Both the position numbers and the translations under genes were made by a program. Shown here one piece after another: positions 53,371 through 61,837 of a stretch of 64,000 nt of DNA. The stretch's first letter is position 1. Each line of letters starts with the position of its first letter. The DNA is from Pseudomonas_T sp032052615 (GTDB lineage Bacteria; Pseudomonadota; Gammaproteobacteria; Pseudomonadales; Pseudomonadaceae), in assembly GCA_032052615.1 (NCBI GenBank), contig DAMBWF010000007.1, positions 62,001-126,000 on the forward strand, read 5' to 3'. Below the pieces are notes generated by a model. That model searched no databases, was not told where the DNA came from, and saw only the letters and a program-made list of their open reading frames with translations.

Positions 53371-53859
53371 ATGAAAGCCGTCAAAACCTTCGCTTCAAGC
53401 ACTGCCCTGGTTCTCTGCCTTGGCGCCGCCTCCGCGGCGACCGCCGCGACCATCGCGCCGGCCGGCGCGTCCTTCACCGCCCCGGGGACCATCACCGTGC
53501 GCTCCCCGGCCTCGCTGCAGCAGCCGGTGACCTGCAACATCACCTTTACCGGCAAGGTGAGCGCCAACGGGGCTTCCGCCTCCATCACCAGCGCCACGGT
53601 CAGCGGTAGCAACAGCCTTTGCAGCGTTCCGCAGATGAAGAACCTGCCCTGGACCCTGACCGTGCCCAGCACCACCTCGGGGACGGTGACCGGCGTGGCC
53701 TTCAGCATCCTGTCGTCGAATTGCGGGCCGGGCACCGTCAATGCGTCCTGGAGCAACGCCACCAACACCCTGAGCGCCAGCAACCAGGCACTGAGCGGTA
53801 GCTGCACCATCACCAACCTGAGCGTCAAGCCCAGCCCGGCTTTCACGGTATCTCCGTAA
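53371..53859 (+). CDS. PraB-like secreted protein (copy 2)
   Basis: 162 residues with a clear signal peptide (TALVLCLGAASAATAA). The mature domain is Thr/Ser/Ala-rich with Cys pairs in TCNITFTG, LCSVPQ, NCGPGTVNASW and SCTITNLS; it fits the alkane-oxidation activator family PraB better than copy 1. Starts 132 bp after copy 1. Followed by a double hairpin with a terminator, so this may end the transcription unit. Confidence 0.8.
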   Translation: MKAVKTFASSTALVLCLGAASAATAATIAPAGASFTAPGTITVRSPASLQQPVTCNITFTGKVSANGASASITSATVSGSNSLCSVPQMKNLPWTLTVPSTTSGTVTGVAFSILSSNCGPGTVNASWSNATNTLSASNQALSGSCTITNLSVKPSPAFTVSP

Positions 53860-53870
53860 CGGGGCACGTC

Positions 53871-53929
53871 GGACGTGGAAAGGGCGCCCTTTCCATGTCC
53901 GGCTCGGGCCGGCCTGGCCGGCCCTTTTT
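53871..53929 (+). terminator. Double hairpin ending in a terminator
   Basis: First hairpin 53871-53900 (15-bp arms, one mismatch, no loop to speak of), second stem GGGCCGGCC/GGCCGGCCC at 53906-53924 followed by TTTTT. The second is a standard intrinsic terminator for the PraB-like genes; the first could be a regulatory stem. Confidence 0.8.
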
Positions 53930-53949
53930 CGACGATCTCAGGAGCAAGC

Positions 53950-55365
53950 ATGAACAAAAACAACAGATACATGCGTACTTTGCTGGGCCTGGCCGCGCTG
54001 GGCGGTTGCTTGAGCCACGGGGCGGCATTGGCGGGGGGCTTCTCGGTCCCGACCTTCGGCACCCCCGGTTGGGGACGAGCCTTCGGGGGCGGCTCGCTGT
54101 TCGCCGAAGACCCCAGCGCGGCCTTTAACAATCCGGCCGCCATGGCCTTCATCGAGCGGTCGACCGCTCAGGTGTCGGTGCATTACGCCGACGTCGATAT
54201 CAAATTTCGCGGGCAAGCCTATGACTACCAGGGCAACCCCATGTCCCAGAAGGGCTACGATGACGACTACAACCTTGTTTCCAGCCCCATGGGGGACGGA
54301 GGCAACGGCGGCTTCACCGCCTGGCTGCCCACGGCCTTCTGGGTCATACCGGTGAACGACCAATTCTCCTTCGGCCTCAGTCAGGTCGTGCCGTTGGGCA
54401 TGCGCAGTACCTGGGGACAGGGCTGGAAAGGCCGCGATTTCGCGGTTGACACCAAGATCGAGACCACGGGGCTCGCGGGCTCGCTGTCCTTCAAGGTCAA
54501 CGACGCGCTTTCCCTTGGCGCAGGCGTGATCGTCCAGCGCACCCAGGGCTTCGTCAGCCAGAACGTTGACCTGTACGCGGCGGCCTCGCAATCGCCCAAT
54601 CTCGGCGATCTCCAGTTCCCGGCGGGCTTCGGATCGGACCTGATCCGGGTCAAGGTGGATAACGTCTCTCCGGGCTGGTTCGTCGGCGCCGTCTGGAAAC
54701 CCACCGAAGCCGATACCCTCGGTCTGAATTACCACGCACGCATCCGCAACAAACTCACCGGCAAGTACAACCTGTACGCGGACGAGGCTTCCCAGGCCGT
54801 GCTCGACTCGGGCCTGGTGGAGCAGGCCTACCCCGGGTTGATCCTGAAGGCCGCCGGCGCTTCCGCCGCCGCGCACCTGGACGTGCCGGCCAGCGCCGCT
54901 CTGGATTGGGTGCATCGGTTCAACGACCGCTTCAGCCTCGGTACCAGCCTGGCCTGGACCCAGTGGTCCTCCTTCGAGGACCTGACCCTGAAGTCCCACG
55001 GCAATCTCATCGTGTCGATCCCCTATGACTACCGCGACACGTTCATGGCGTCGGTGGGGGGAGACTACCGGTTGGACGACCAGTGGACCCTGCGCGCCGG
55101 TCTCGCCTTCGACCAGACGCCGACCCGCGATTCGACCCGCGATCCGCGCATCCCCGACGGCAACCGCCGCTTCGTCTCCCTCGGCGCCTCCTACCGGTTG
55201 CCGGCCATGCCCGACCTGAGCTTCGATGCGGCCTATTCCCGGCAATTCGTCCAGGACGCCAGGCTCAAGACGGAGAATCAGGACCGCCTCGGCAGCGGGC
55301 GGCTCGACGGCAAGGCCGAGAGCAAGGGGCAGGTGGTGAGCCTTTCGGCCACCTATCAGTTCTGA
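53950..55365 (+). CDS. FadL/OMPP1-family outer-membrane transporter
   Basis: 471 residues with a signal peptide (MRTLLGLAALGGCLSHGAALA) and then the FadL N-terminal hatch region (GFSVPTFGTPGWGRAFGGGSLFAEDPSAAFNNPAAMAF). The rest is beta-barrel-like and ends with the aromatic residue of SATYQF. FadL-type porins carry long-chain fatty acids and other hydrophobic molecules across the outer membrane. ATG 53950 has GGAG upstream. Neighbour genes (FMO, esterase, PraB-like proteins, PsrA-like regulator) support hydrocarbon or lipid uptake. Confidence 0.9.
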   Translation: MNKNNRYMRTLLGLAALGGCLSHGAALAGGFSVPTFGTPGWGRAFGGGSLFAEDPSAAFNNPAAMAFIERSTAQVSVHYADVDIKFRGQAYDYQGNPMSQKGYDDDYNLVSSPMGDGGNGGFTAWLPTAFWVIPVNDQFSFGLSQVVPLGMRSTWGQGWKGRDFAVDTKIETTGLAGSLSFKVNDALSLGAGVIVQRTQGFVSQNVDLYAAASQSPNLGDLQFPAGFGSDLIRVKVDNVSPGWFVGAVWKPTEADTLGLNYHARIRNKLTGKYNLYADEASQAVLDSGLVEQAYPGLILKAAGASAAAHLDVPASAALDWVHRFNDRFSLGTSLAWTQWSSFEDLTLKSHGNLIVSIPYDYRDTFMASVGGDYRLDDQWTLRAGLAFDQTPTRDSTRDPRIPDGNRRFVSLGASYRLPAMPDLSFDAAYSRQFVQDARLKTENQDRLGSGRLDGKAESKGQVVSLSATYQF

Positions 55366-55570
55366 TCGAACAGGGCGGGCGCTCACTGCAAGGGTGAGTG
55401 CCTAGAGGCGCACCCTGGCAACGCCCCACGCCATGGAACCGTGGGGCGAGCAATAGACCGTGCGGTCACGTCGATCCCTCGACAACCGCGTGCGATTCGG
55501 CGTGACACCCGCTTGACCCGCGGCGGAGAGCGGGCGAGCGGGATTGCCTCCTGGCGGGGAAGCTCTATAA

Positions 55571-55605
55571 GCTTCAAAAAATGTTTTCAATTCCTTTTTT
55601 GAAGC
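55571..55605. promoter_or_regulatory. Inverted repeat upstream of the TetR gene
   Basis: 11-bp arms GCTTCAAAAAA (55571-55581) and TTTTTTGAAGC (55595-55605) with a 13-bp AT-rich centre, 25 bp before the start codon of the PsrA-like regulator. A probable autoregulatory operator. Confidence 0.55.
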
Positions 55606-55630
55606 GGGTCCGCAGAAGGCATTCACCCCC

Positions 55631-56389
55631 ATGGCTGTAAGAAAAAGCAACGCTGCCCATGACACCAAGAACCGGCTGCTGGACGCCGCCGAGTCACTGT
55701 TCATCCATTACGGCTACGAGGCCCTGTTGTTGCGGCAGATCACCGAGCATGCCCAAGCCAACCTGGCGGCGGTGAATTACCACTTCGGCGACAAGGAATC
55801 GCTGATGAAGGCTTTGTTGGTGAAGCGCCTGGAGCCCCTCAACGACAAGCGCCTGGCCCTGCTCGACGAGTGCGAGGCCCGTTGGGGCGGCCCCCTGAGT
55901 TGCGAGGCGTTGCTGGGCATCCTGTTCGCCCCGGCGATGGAACTGGAGCGCAGCGAGGCGTCCGGCGTCGAGCATGGCTCGTTCATCCGTTTCCTGGGGC
56001 GGGTTTACAGCGATACGTCGCCCTTCATCCAGGAGTACCTCAGCGAACACTACCAACCGGTGTTCGCCCGTTTCTTCGAAGCCTTTGCCCGCGCCCTGCC
56101 CGAGTTACCCCGAGCCGAGTTGGGCGTCCGCCTGCAATTCGCCCTCAAGGCGATTTCCGGGGTCATGGCGGGCACCGAACTGCGCCACCTGATGAGCGCC
56201 ATGAGCCTGGGGCGTACCACCACCGACGCCGAGGTGATGGCCAAGCTGATCGCCCTGGTCTCCGGTGCCATTCGCGCGCCGTTGCAATCCACCGACAGCG
56301 AGGTCGCCCTGGAGCAAGTCCTGCAAACCCAGCGGGTGCTTCGCCGCGAGGCCGATACGTCCGGCGCGGCCCTCGTGGCGCAGAGCTAG
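55631..56389 (+). CDS. TetR-family regulator, PsrA-like
   Basis: 252 residues: TetR HTH (TKNRLLDAAESLFIHYGYEALLLRQITEHAQANLAAVNYHFGDKESLMKALL) and a C-terminal domain like that of P. aeruginosa PsrA (FIRFLGRVYSDTS...EYLSEHYQPVFARFFEAFARALPELP). PsrA binds long-chain fatty acids and represses lipid genes. Here it sits at the end of the FadL/FMO/PraB set, so a similar fatty-acid- or alkane-responsive role is likely. The upstream inverted repeat suggests autoregulation. It is convergent with the efflux operon. Confidence 0.85.
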   Translation: MAVRKSNAAHDTKNRLLDAAESLFIHYGYEALLLRQITEHAQANLAAVNYHFGDKESLMKALLVKRLEPLNDKRLALLDECEARWGGPLSCEALLGILFAPAMELERSEASGVEHGSFIRFLGRVYSDTSPFIQEYLSEHYQPVFARFFEAFARALPELPRAELGVRLQFALKAISGVMAGTELRHLMSAMSLGRTTTDAEVMAKLIALVSGAIRAPLQSTDSEVALEQVLQTQRVLRREADTSGAALVAQS

Positions 56390-56476
56390 CGATGCCGCCG
56401 GCGCGGAGTTTCGTTCGGCATCCGCCGGGCGCGGCCTCGTCGGCCGCCAGGGCCGGTCCGTCACCTGGCCGAGGAG

Positions 56477-57730
56477 TCAGGGCTCGCCGAGCCTGACCTG
56501 TCCGGCCGACAGGCCGAACACTTCCACGCCGTCGAGGGTCGCGTGCCCGGTGCTCACGTCCACGCGCCGAGAGGGCTGCCCGGGCCCGGCGCGGTAGTCC
56601 ACCAGGAGCCGTTCGCCGGAGCGCCGCAACGCGGACGGAGGCAGCACGATGGCCTGGTCGTTGCGATAGGTGACGATGTTCAGGCGCGCGCTCATGCCTA
56701 GCCGAACCCGTTGACGCTGCTCGGCTTCCAGCGGCGGCAACGCCACGGTCACCGCGTAGCGGCTGCCGCCCTGGGCCTCGCCCGGCAGTGCGAGGCCGCC
56801 CACGATGGCGACGCTTCCGCTCAACTGGACGCCATCGAAGCCGTCCCCCTGGATTTCCACGGGCATGCCCTCGCGCAATTGGTTGATGTCCAGTTCGGAT
56901 ACCTTGGCCACGATTTTCAAGCGGTTCAGGCTCGCCAGGCCGAACAGCGCCTCGCCCTGGCTCAGCTTGCTGCCCGGCGGAGGCGGTCCCTTTTCCGTGG
57001 CGGACAGGCTGCTCGGCGGTGGGATGACGATCCCGGGAAAGGGCGCCTTGACCTCGCGCTGGGCCAATAGCGCGACCAGGGCGTCGTGCTTGGCTTGCGC
57101 GTTGGCCAGTTCCATGTCGGCGATCTGGCGATATTCACCCTGGCCTTGGGCCTGGGCGGCGCGCAGCTCCGATTCGGCCGCCTGGGTATCGAGTCGTTGC
57201 ACATGGGCTTGCTGCTGCAGATCGTCCAGCTCGCTGCGGGGAACGATACCGCGCTCGAACAGGGTCTGGGTCTCTTCCAGCTTGCGCTGCGTGCTGGCCG
57301 AGGCGAGGGTGGCGACCCGCAAGGCGCGTCGGGCGCGGGCCACTTCGGCGCCGGCGTCCCAGTTCCGCAACTCCTGCTGCCGGTGCCGGGCTTTCAAGAG
57401 GTTCGACAGGGCCTCGCGCATCTGCACCTCCAGGTCGCTGGCGTCCATGCGCAGCAACGTCTGGCCTGCCTCGACCCGCTGGCCGGGTTCGACCAGGACG
57501 ACTTCCACGTTGCCGTCGAAGGGGGCGGTCAGGGTCAGGGTCCGTTCCGGCTCCAACTGGCCGACCAGGCCGATGCGGTGGACCAGCGGCTGCGGCTGGA
57601 CCGTCAGCCAGGGGCTGGCCCGTTCGCGCTTCGGTTCGGCGGGGCGGGCCAGCAGCAGGCCGACGACCAAGCCCAGCGCCAGCAGAGCGGCCAGGTAAGG
57701 CCACCCGCGTTTCTCAATCGTTGAGCGCAA
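56477..57730 (-). CDS. Periplasmic adaptor (membrane-fusion, MacA/HlyD-like) protein
   Basis: 417 residues. One N-terminal membrane anchor (YLAALLALGLVVGLLLA), a split biotinyl/lipoyl-like domain (TAPFDGNVEVVLVEPGQRVEAGQTLLRMD ... APFPGIVIPP), a long alpha-helical hairpin (about residues 110-210, rich in Glu/Arg/Ala) and a beta-barrel part, as in MacA adaptors. It links the inner-membrane ABC transporter to the outer-membrane channel encoded just upstream. Last gene of the four-gene efflux operon. Confidence 0.9.
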   Translation of the reverse strand: MRSTIEKRGWPYLAALLALGLVVGLLLARPAEPKRERASPWLTVQPQPLVHRIGLVGQLEPERTLTLTAPFDGNVEVVLVEPGQRVEAGQTLLRMDASDLEVQMREALSNLLKARHRQQELRNWDAGAEVARARRALRVATLASASTQRKLEETQTLFERGIVPRSELDDLQQQAHVQRLDTQAAESELRAAQAQGQGEYRQIADMELANAQAKHDALVALLAQREVKAPFPGIVIPPPSSLSATEKGPPPPGSKLSQGEALFGLASLNRLKIVAKVSELDINQLREGMPVEIQGDGFDGVQLSGSVAIVGGLALPGEAQGGSRYAVTVALPPLEAEQRQRVRLGMSARLNIVTYRNDQAIVLPPSALRRSGERLLVDYRAGPGQPSRRVDVSTGHATLDGVEVFGLSAGQVRLGEP

Positions 57731-59243
57731 TGTCCCAGCTCTCCAATGTCATGCCCAGGGTCTGGTCCAGTTGGGTCTGGGCGTTGAGGTAGGCGATCAG
57801 CGCGTTCAGCCGCGCGCTTTCGGCGTTGCGCAGGTCCGCTTCGAAGCTGAGCACCTGGAAGTTGCTGGAGCGCCCGGCGTTGAGTTTTTCCCGCTCGATC
57901 TCCAGCTTGCGCCGCGACAGCTCGCTGGCCCGCTGGGCGATCTCGTATTGCCGCCAGCGGGTACCGAGGTCGCGGATCACCTCGTTGACCCGGCGCTCGA
58001 GCTCCTGCCGGGCGTCGGCCAGGCGGATCGCCTGGTCGTCCACCTCGACCCGGGCATGCACCTCGGCCTGGCGGGTCGAGAGGTCGCCCAGGGGAATCTC
58101 GACCCGGACCCCAGCGTAGGATTCCCAGCGTCGACCGCCGCCGCCATGGTCGTCTTCGTCGTAGCGGTCGCGCACTTGGCTGGCCCCGGTGACCAGCGAG
58201 ACGTCCCAGCGGCTCTGGTCCTTGGCGATGACCAGGTTGAGGTCCGCCTGCTGGCTGCCCAGCAACCGCGCCAGGTAGTCCGGCTGCTGATTCTGCGCCA
58301 GACGAAACGCCTGCCCGCGATCGATGACGAGGGGTTCGGCCTGCAACGCCTCGGTGGCCCGGACGGGGGTGTCCAGGTCGAGTGCCAGCAGCCGCAGCAG
58401 GTCGAGGCGGGCGCTGTCGGCCTGGTTGGCGGCTTCCTCCACGCCCAGTTCCTGGCTGGCGATGTCGGCCTCGGTCTGGACGATCTCGAAGGCGGCCATG
58501 CGCCCGGCGTCGATCATGGCGCGGTTGGCGTCCAGTAGGGTGCGGGAGCGCTGCAGGGCCTCCCGGGCGATGCGCAGTTGTTCCTGGGCGCGCAGCAGTT
58601 CCCGGTAGCGGGAGATGATCTGGGTGATGGTCTGCGAAACGTTGGCCTTGAGGTTGAGGCGATTGGCCTGTTCGGTCAGCCGCGCCAGCCGCACCGGCGC
58701 CGTGGTGGCGTCCCAGCCGGCGCCGCGCAGCAGCGGCTGGATGATGCCGATGTCCAGGCCATCGCTGCGGAAACGCCCGGCCCGGTCGGCGTCGGACAGT
58801 TGCCGGGTCCAGGCCAGGCTGAGGCGGGTGCCGTACTCGCTGAGCAGGCTGGTGGCCGGGGCGGCCAGGGCTTGCCGGGCGTGGTCCTCGGAGCCTCGGG
58901 AGGCCTGGTAATTGCCGCTGATCGTCAGCTTTGGCGCGAAGACGTTCTCCGCCACTCGCAGATCGAACTTCTGCGCGACCCGTTGCAGATAGGCGCTGCG
59001 AATAGCGGGGTTATTGCGCAGCCCCAGGTAGACGGCCTCGCCCAGGGTCAGGTCGGTGATCCGCCGGCTCAGGAGGGCGGCGTGGGCGTCGCGGCCGGCC
59101 ATGGTCGGCGCCGACGCGGCGTTCGAGGCGCTCGCCCCGGATACCGGGGGCGGGAACGACGACAACAGCAGGATGAGCGCCCCGAGGACTCCTCGCGCAT
59201 GGGCATTCGGCGACCTCCGGGGGCGCGGCGCGGCATTAGTCAT
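57714..59243 (-). CDS. TolC-family outer-membrane channel
   Basis: 509 residues with a signal sequence (GVLGALILLLSSFPPPVSGA) and two repeats of the outer-membrane efflux-protein fold (LGEAVYLGLRNNPAIRSAYLQR... and NLVIAKDQSRWDVSLVTGASQV). Long coiled-coil stretches rich in Ala/Gln/Glu run through residues 200-290 and 390-470. It overlaps the MacB-like permease end by 8 bp and the adaptor start by 17 bp, so all four genes are translationally coupled. Start taken at 59243. Confidence 0.88.
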   Translation of the reverse strand: MTNAAPRPRRSPNAHARGVLGALILLLSSFPPPVSGASASNAASAPTMAGRDAHAALLSRRITDLTLGEAVYLGLRNNPAIRSAYLQRVAQKFDLRVAENVFAPKLTISGNYQASRGSEDHARQALAAPATSLLSEYGTRLSLAWTRQLSDADRAGRFRSDGLDIGIIQPLLRGAGWDATTAPVRLARLTEQANRLNLKANVSQTITQIISRYRELLRAQEQLRIAREALQRSRTLLDANRAMIDAGRMAAFEIVQTEADIASQELGVEEAANQADSARLDLLRLLALDLDTPVRATEALQAEPLVIDRGQAFRLAQNQQPDYLARLLGSQQADLNLVIAKDQSRWDVSLVTGASQVRDRYDEDDHGGGGRRWESYAGVRVEIPLGDLSTRQAEVHARVEVDDQAIRLADARQELERRVNEVIRDLGTRWRQYEIAQRASELSRRKLEIEREKLNAGRSSNFQVLSFEADLRNAESARLNALIAYLNAQTQLDQTLGMTLESWDIALND

Positions 59244-60417
59244 CGCGCAGCGCCTCCACCGGTTGCAGGCGCGCGGCCATGATCGCCGGATACAGGCCGA
59301 AGAACAGCCCCACCAGCAGCGTGCTGCCCAGCCCCAGGGGGAGCGCCCCGCTGGCCAGGCTGAACTGCCAGCCGGAGAAGCGGGCATAGAGGTAGGCGAA
59401 GGTCAGGCCGAGCAGGGCACCGCACATGGCGCCGGCGGCGCTCAGGGTGACGGCTTCGAGCAGGAACAGGTTGCGGATGTCGCGTCGCCGCGCGCCGAGC
59501 GCCATGCGTACGCCGATCTCCCGGCGCCGCTCGGCGATATTCATCAGCATGACGTTCATCACACCGATCCCGCCGCCAACCAGGGAAATGCCGCCGAGGG
59601 CGGTCAGCAGGTAGGTGAAGGTGCGGGTCTGCCGGGTCAGCCCGTCCAGGATCGACTGGGCGATCTGCACCGTGCTGTCCTGACCGGGCAAGGCACGGGC
59701 CAGGGCCGCTTCCAGGGCTTTTCCGGCCAGGGTCACGTCACGCCCCGGTTCGACACGCACGATCAGGTTGTCGAGCCGGGGCGGCCCTTGCAGACGGCGC
59801 AGGCTGTCCAGGGAGACGATTAGCGTGTCGTCCGCCACCACGGGCATCAGCACCGCGTTGGGTTGGCTCGCCAGGATTCCCAATACTTGGAAGAGGTCCT
59901 GGCCGATCCGGATCTGGTCGCCAATGCGCAACGGCCGGGCCGGCGTGCCCAGGGCCTGGGCCAGTCGCGCGCCGACGATCGTGTCGCTGCCGCCCCGGTC
60001 GAACTCGGAGAGGAACCGGCCACTGCGCAAGCGCAGGCCCATGGCGCCCCACAGGGCGGGCGTGGTGCCGACGATGCTGGCGTTGGCGCTCTGCCCGCCG
60101 AGGCTCGCGGGGGCAGAGAACAAATGGACCGGCGCCAGGTAGGCGAGGCCCGGCACGCTTCGCTGGAGCGCCTCCAGGTCCAGGGCCGGCGGCAGGCTTC
60201 CGCCGTCGGGGGCGGACGGGAATTGCACGACCAGCGTATCGGTACCCAGGTCCTTGAAAATGCTGCGAGCGTCTTCCACGGCGTTGTGGCCGATGTTGAC
60301 CAACGCGATCACCGAAGCGCTGCCGATGACGATGCCCAGCAGGGCCAGCAGGGTCCGCTTCCCCAGGGCACGCAGGCTGGCCAGGGCCTCGACGGCCTGT
60401 CGCGTTGGCAGGCTCAT
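59236..60417 (-). CDS. MacB-like ABC transporter permease
   Basis: 393 residues: one N-terminal membrane helix (LALLGIVIGSASVIALVNIG), a large periplasmic domain (about 50-265) and three C-terminal helices, the FtsX/MacB_PCD layout. The ATPase is a separate protein, unlike E. coli MacB where it is fused. Forms a tripartite pump with the adaptor and TolC-like channel of the same operon. Pumps of this type export peptides, macrolides, lipopeptides or small secondary metabolites. Confidence 0.9.
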   Translation of the reverse strand: MSLPTRQAVEALASLRALGKRTLLALLGIVIGSASVIALVNIGHNAVEDARSIFKDLGTDTLVVQFPSAPDGGSLPPALDLEALQRSVPGLAYLAPVHLFSAPASLGGQSANASIVGTTPALWGAMGLRLRSGRFLSEFDRGGSDTIVGARLAQALGTPARPLRIGDQIRIGQDLFQVLGILASQPNAVLMPVVADDTLIVSLDSLRRLQGPPRLDNLIVRVEPGRDVTLAGKALEAALARALPGQDSTVQIAQSILDGLTRQTRTFTYLLTALGGISLVGGGIGVMNVMLMNIAERRREIGVRMALGARRRDIRNLFLLEAVTLSAAGAMCGALLGLTFAYLYARFSGWQFSLASGALPLGLGSTLLVGLFFGLYPAIMAARLQPVEALRDD

Positions 60418-61106
60418 GGCCTCGCCTCGTCCCGGAGCACGCCCTGGCGCATTTCCAGCCGCCGGTCCAGTTGCCCCGCGAGGCGGGTGTCGTGGGTGAC
60501 CATCACCAGGCTGACCTGGCGTTCGCGGTTCAACCCCAGCAGCAACTCCATGATGTCGGCGGCGGTTGTGGCGTCGAGGTTGCCGGTGGGTTCGTCCGCC
60601 AGGATCAGGGTGGGTTCGCCCACCAGGGCGCGGGCGATGGCCACCCGCTGGCGCTGTCCCCCCGAGAGATCGGCGGGGCGGTGCAACCGGCGTTCACCCA
60701 GGCCGACCCGCTCCAACATGCGGTCGGCGCGCGCCAGGGCTTCGCGGTGGGCGAGGCCCCGGTAGCCCAGGGGCAGGGCGACGTTCTCCCGGGCATTCAA
60801 GCGGGGCAACAGGTTGAAGCTCTGGAAGACGAAGCCGATGAGGCGGTTGCGCAGGCTGGCCAGGCGCTCCGGATCGGCCTGGCGGATATCGTGGCCGGCG
60901 AGCCGGTAGTCGCCTTCGTCGGCTTGGTCGAGTAGCCCCAGTATGTTCAGCAAGGTGCTCTTGCCGGAACCCGAGGCGCCTACCAGCGCGCAGCTTTCCC
61001 CAGGTTCCAGGGAGAACGACACCCCCTTGAGAATGTCGAGCCGCTGGCCGGCCTGGAAATAGCGCTTGCTGATGCCATTCAGGGCTATGAGGCCGGGATG
61101 AACCAT
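60414..61106 (-). CDS. ABC transporter ATPase (LolD/MacB-type)
   Basis: 230 residues from ATG 61106 (AGGAC upstream; the frame extends 17 codons). Walker A GASGSGKST, Q-loop FVFQSFNLLPRL, signature LSGGQRQRVAIARAL, Walker B ILADEPTG and the H-loop VTHD are intact. First gene of the efflux operon; its stop overlaps the permease start by 4 bp. Confidence 0.93.
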   Translation of the reverse strand: MVHPGLIALNGISKRYFQAGQRLDILKGVSFSLEPGESCALVGASGSGKSTLLNILGLLDQADEGDYRLAGHDIRQADPERLASLRNRLIGFVFQSFNLLPRLNARENVALPLGYRGLAHREALARADRMLERVGLGERRLHRPADLSGGQRQRVAIARALVGEPTLILADEPTGNLDATTAADIMELLLGLNRERQVSLVMVTHDTRLAGQLDRRLEMRQGVLRDEARP

Positions 61107-61837
61107 CGCGAACGTCCTGACAGTCGCAAAGCGTGCTTCCTTAAAATTATTTTTCAAAACGCTTTTTGGTTTACTGGCCGAATTAAAGAAGGTTATCGGG
61201 GCCGGGGCAAGCGGCGGGGGCGTTGGTGTTTAGGGCGCAAGGTCAGTCCGCCGGACTCGGTCCGCAAAAAGTCCGGCAACGCGCGGGAAGCCGCGTGCCG
61301 CTGCTTCGTTCGTGCCCCCCGCGCCCGGGCGTAGGCGGGTCGCCCCTGGAGGAGGCGGGTCACTTCGATCGTGTCTCGCTTCGATCGTCATGACGCCTGG
61401 TACGGTTTTCGGATTGCCTCCTGAGGCACAACGTGAGCCTCGCCTGACAGACCGATGAAGGAGCAAGCCGGCCGCCAAAGTCATGGGATCGTCGGATGCG
61501 CAAGGGCATGGCGTGTCTGGCCATCGCGTTGCGATCCAGGCTTGCGCGGCCCCCTGCTGGAGGCGGTCGGGATCGGGCGTGGAGTACCCGGGATGGATGC
61601 TGGAAGACCGCTACGCTGCGAGTCGGGTCGTTGTTCGGGCAACGGCCTAAAAAAGGCTTCGGGCGAGAGGCTCATGAGCGGGGAAGATGTCGCTCGATGC
61701 CTGACATGGAACGCGTGCGAAGGCGGAAGCTGGCTCGGGTGGGCTGTCGCCTATGCTAGCCCGGAGCTCGAAGCGAGACTGGGAGCCGAGCGTTGCCGGC
61801 ATCGCGTGTGCGTTCGCCGGCAACGATTCGGCCCGCT
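61107..61837. other. Spacer between the phz operon end and the efflux operon
   Basis: About 730 bp with no supported gene. An AT-rich block at 61138-61185 contains TTCAAAACGCTTTTTGG (61157-61173), close to the TTCAAAA-N-TTTTGAA elements of the lipid module, and probably carries the efflux promoter. Open frames up to 143 codons on the plus strand are not protein-like. I saw no obvious terminator after phzG. Confidence 0.45.
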
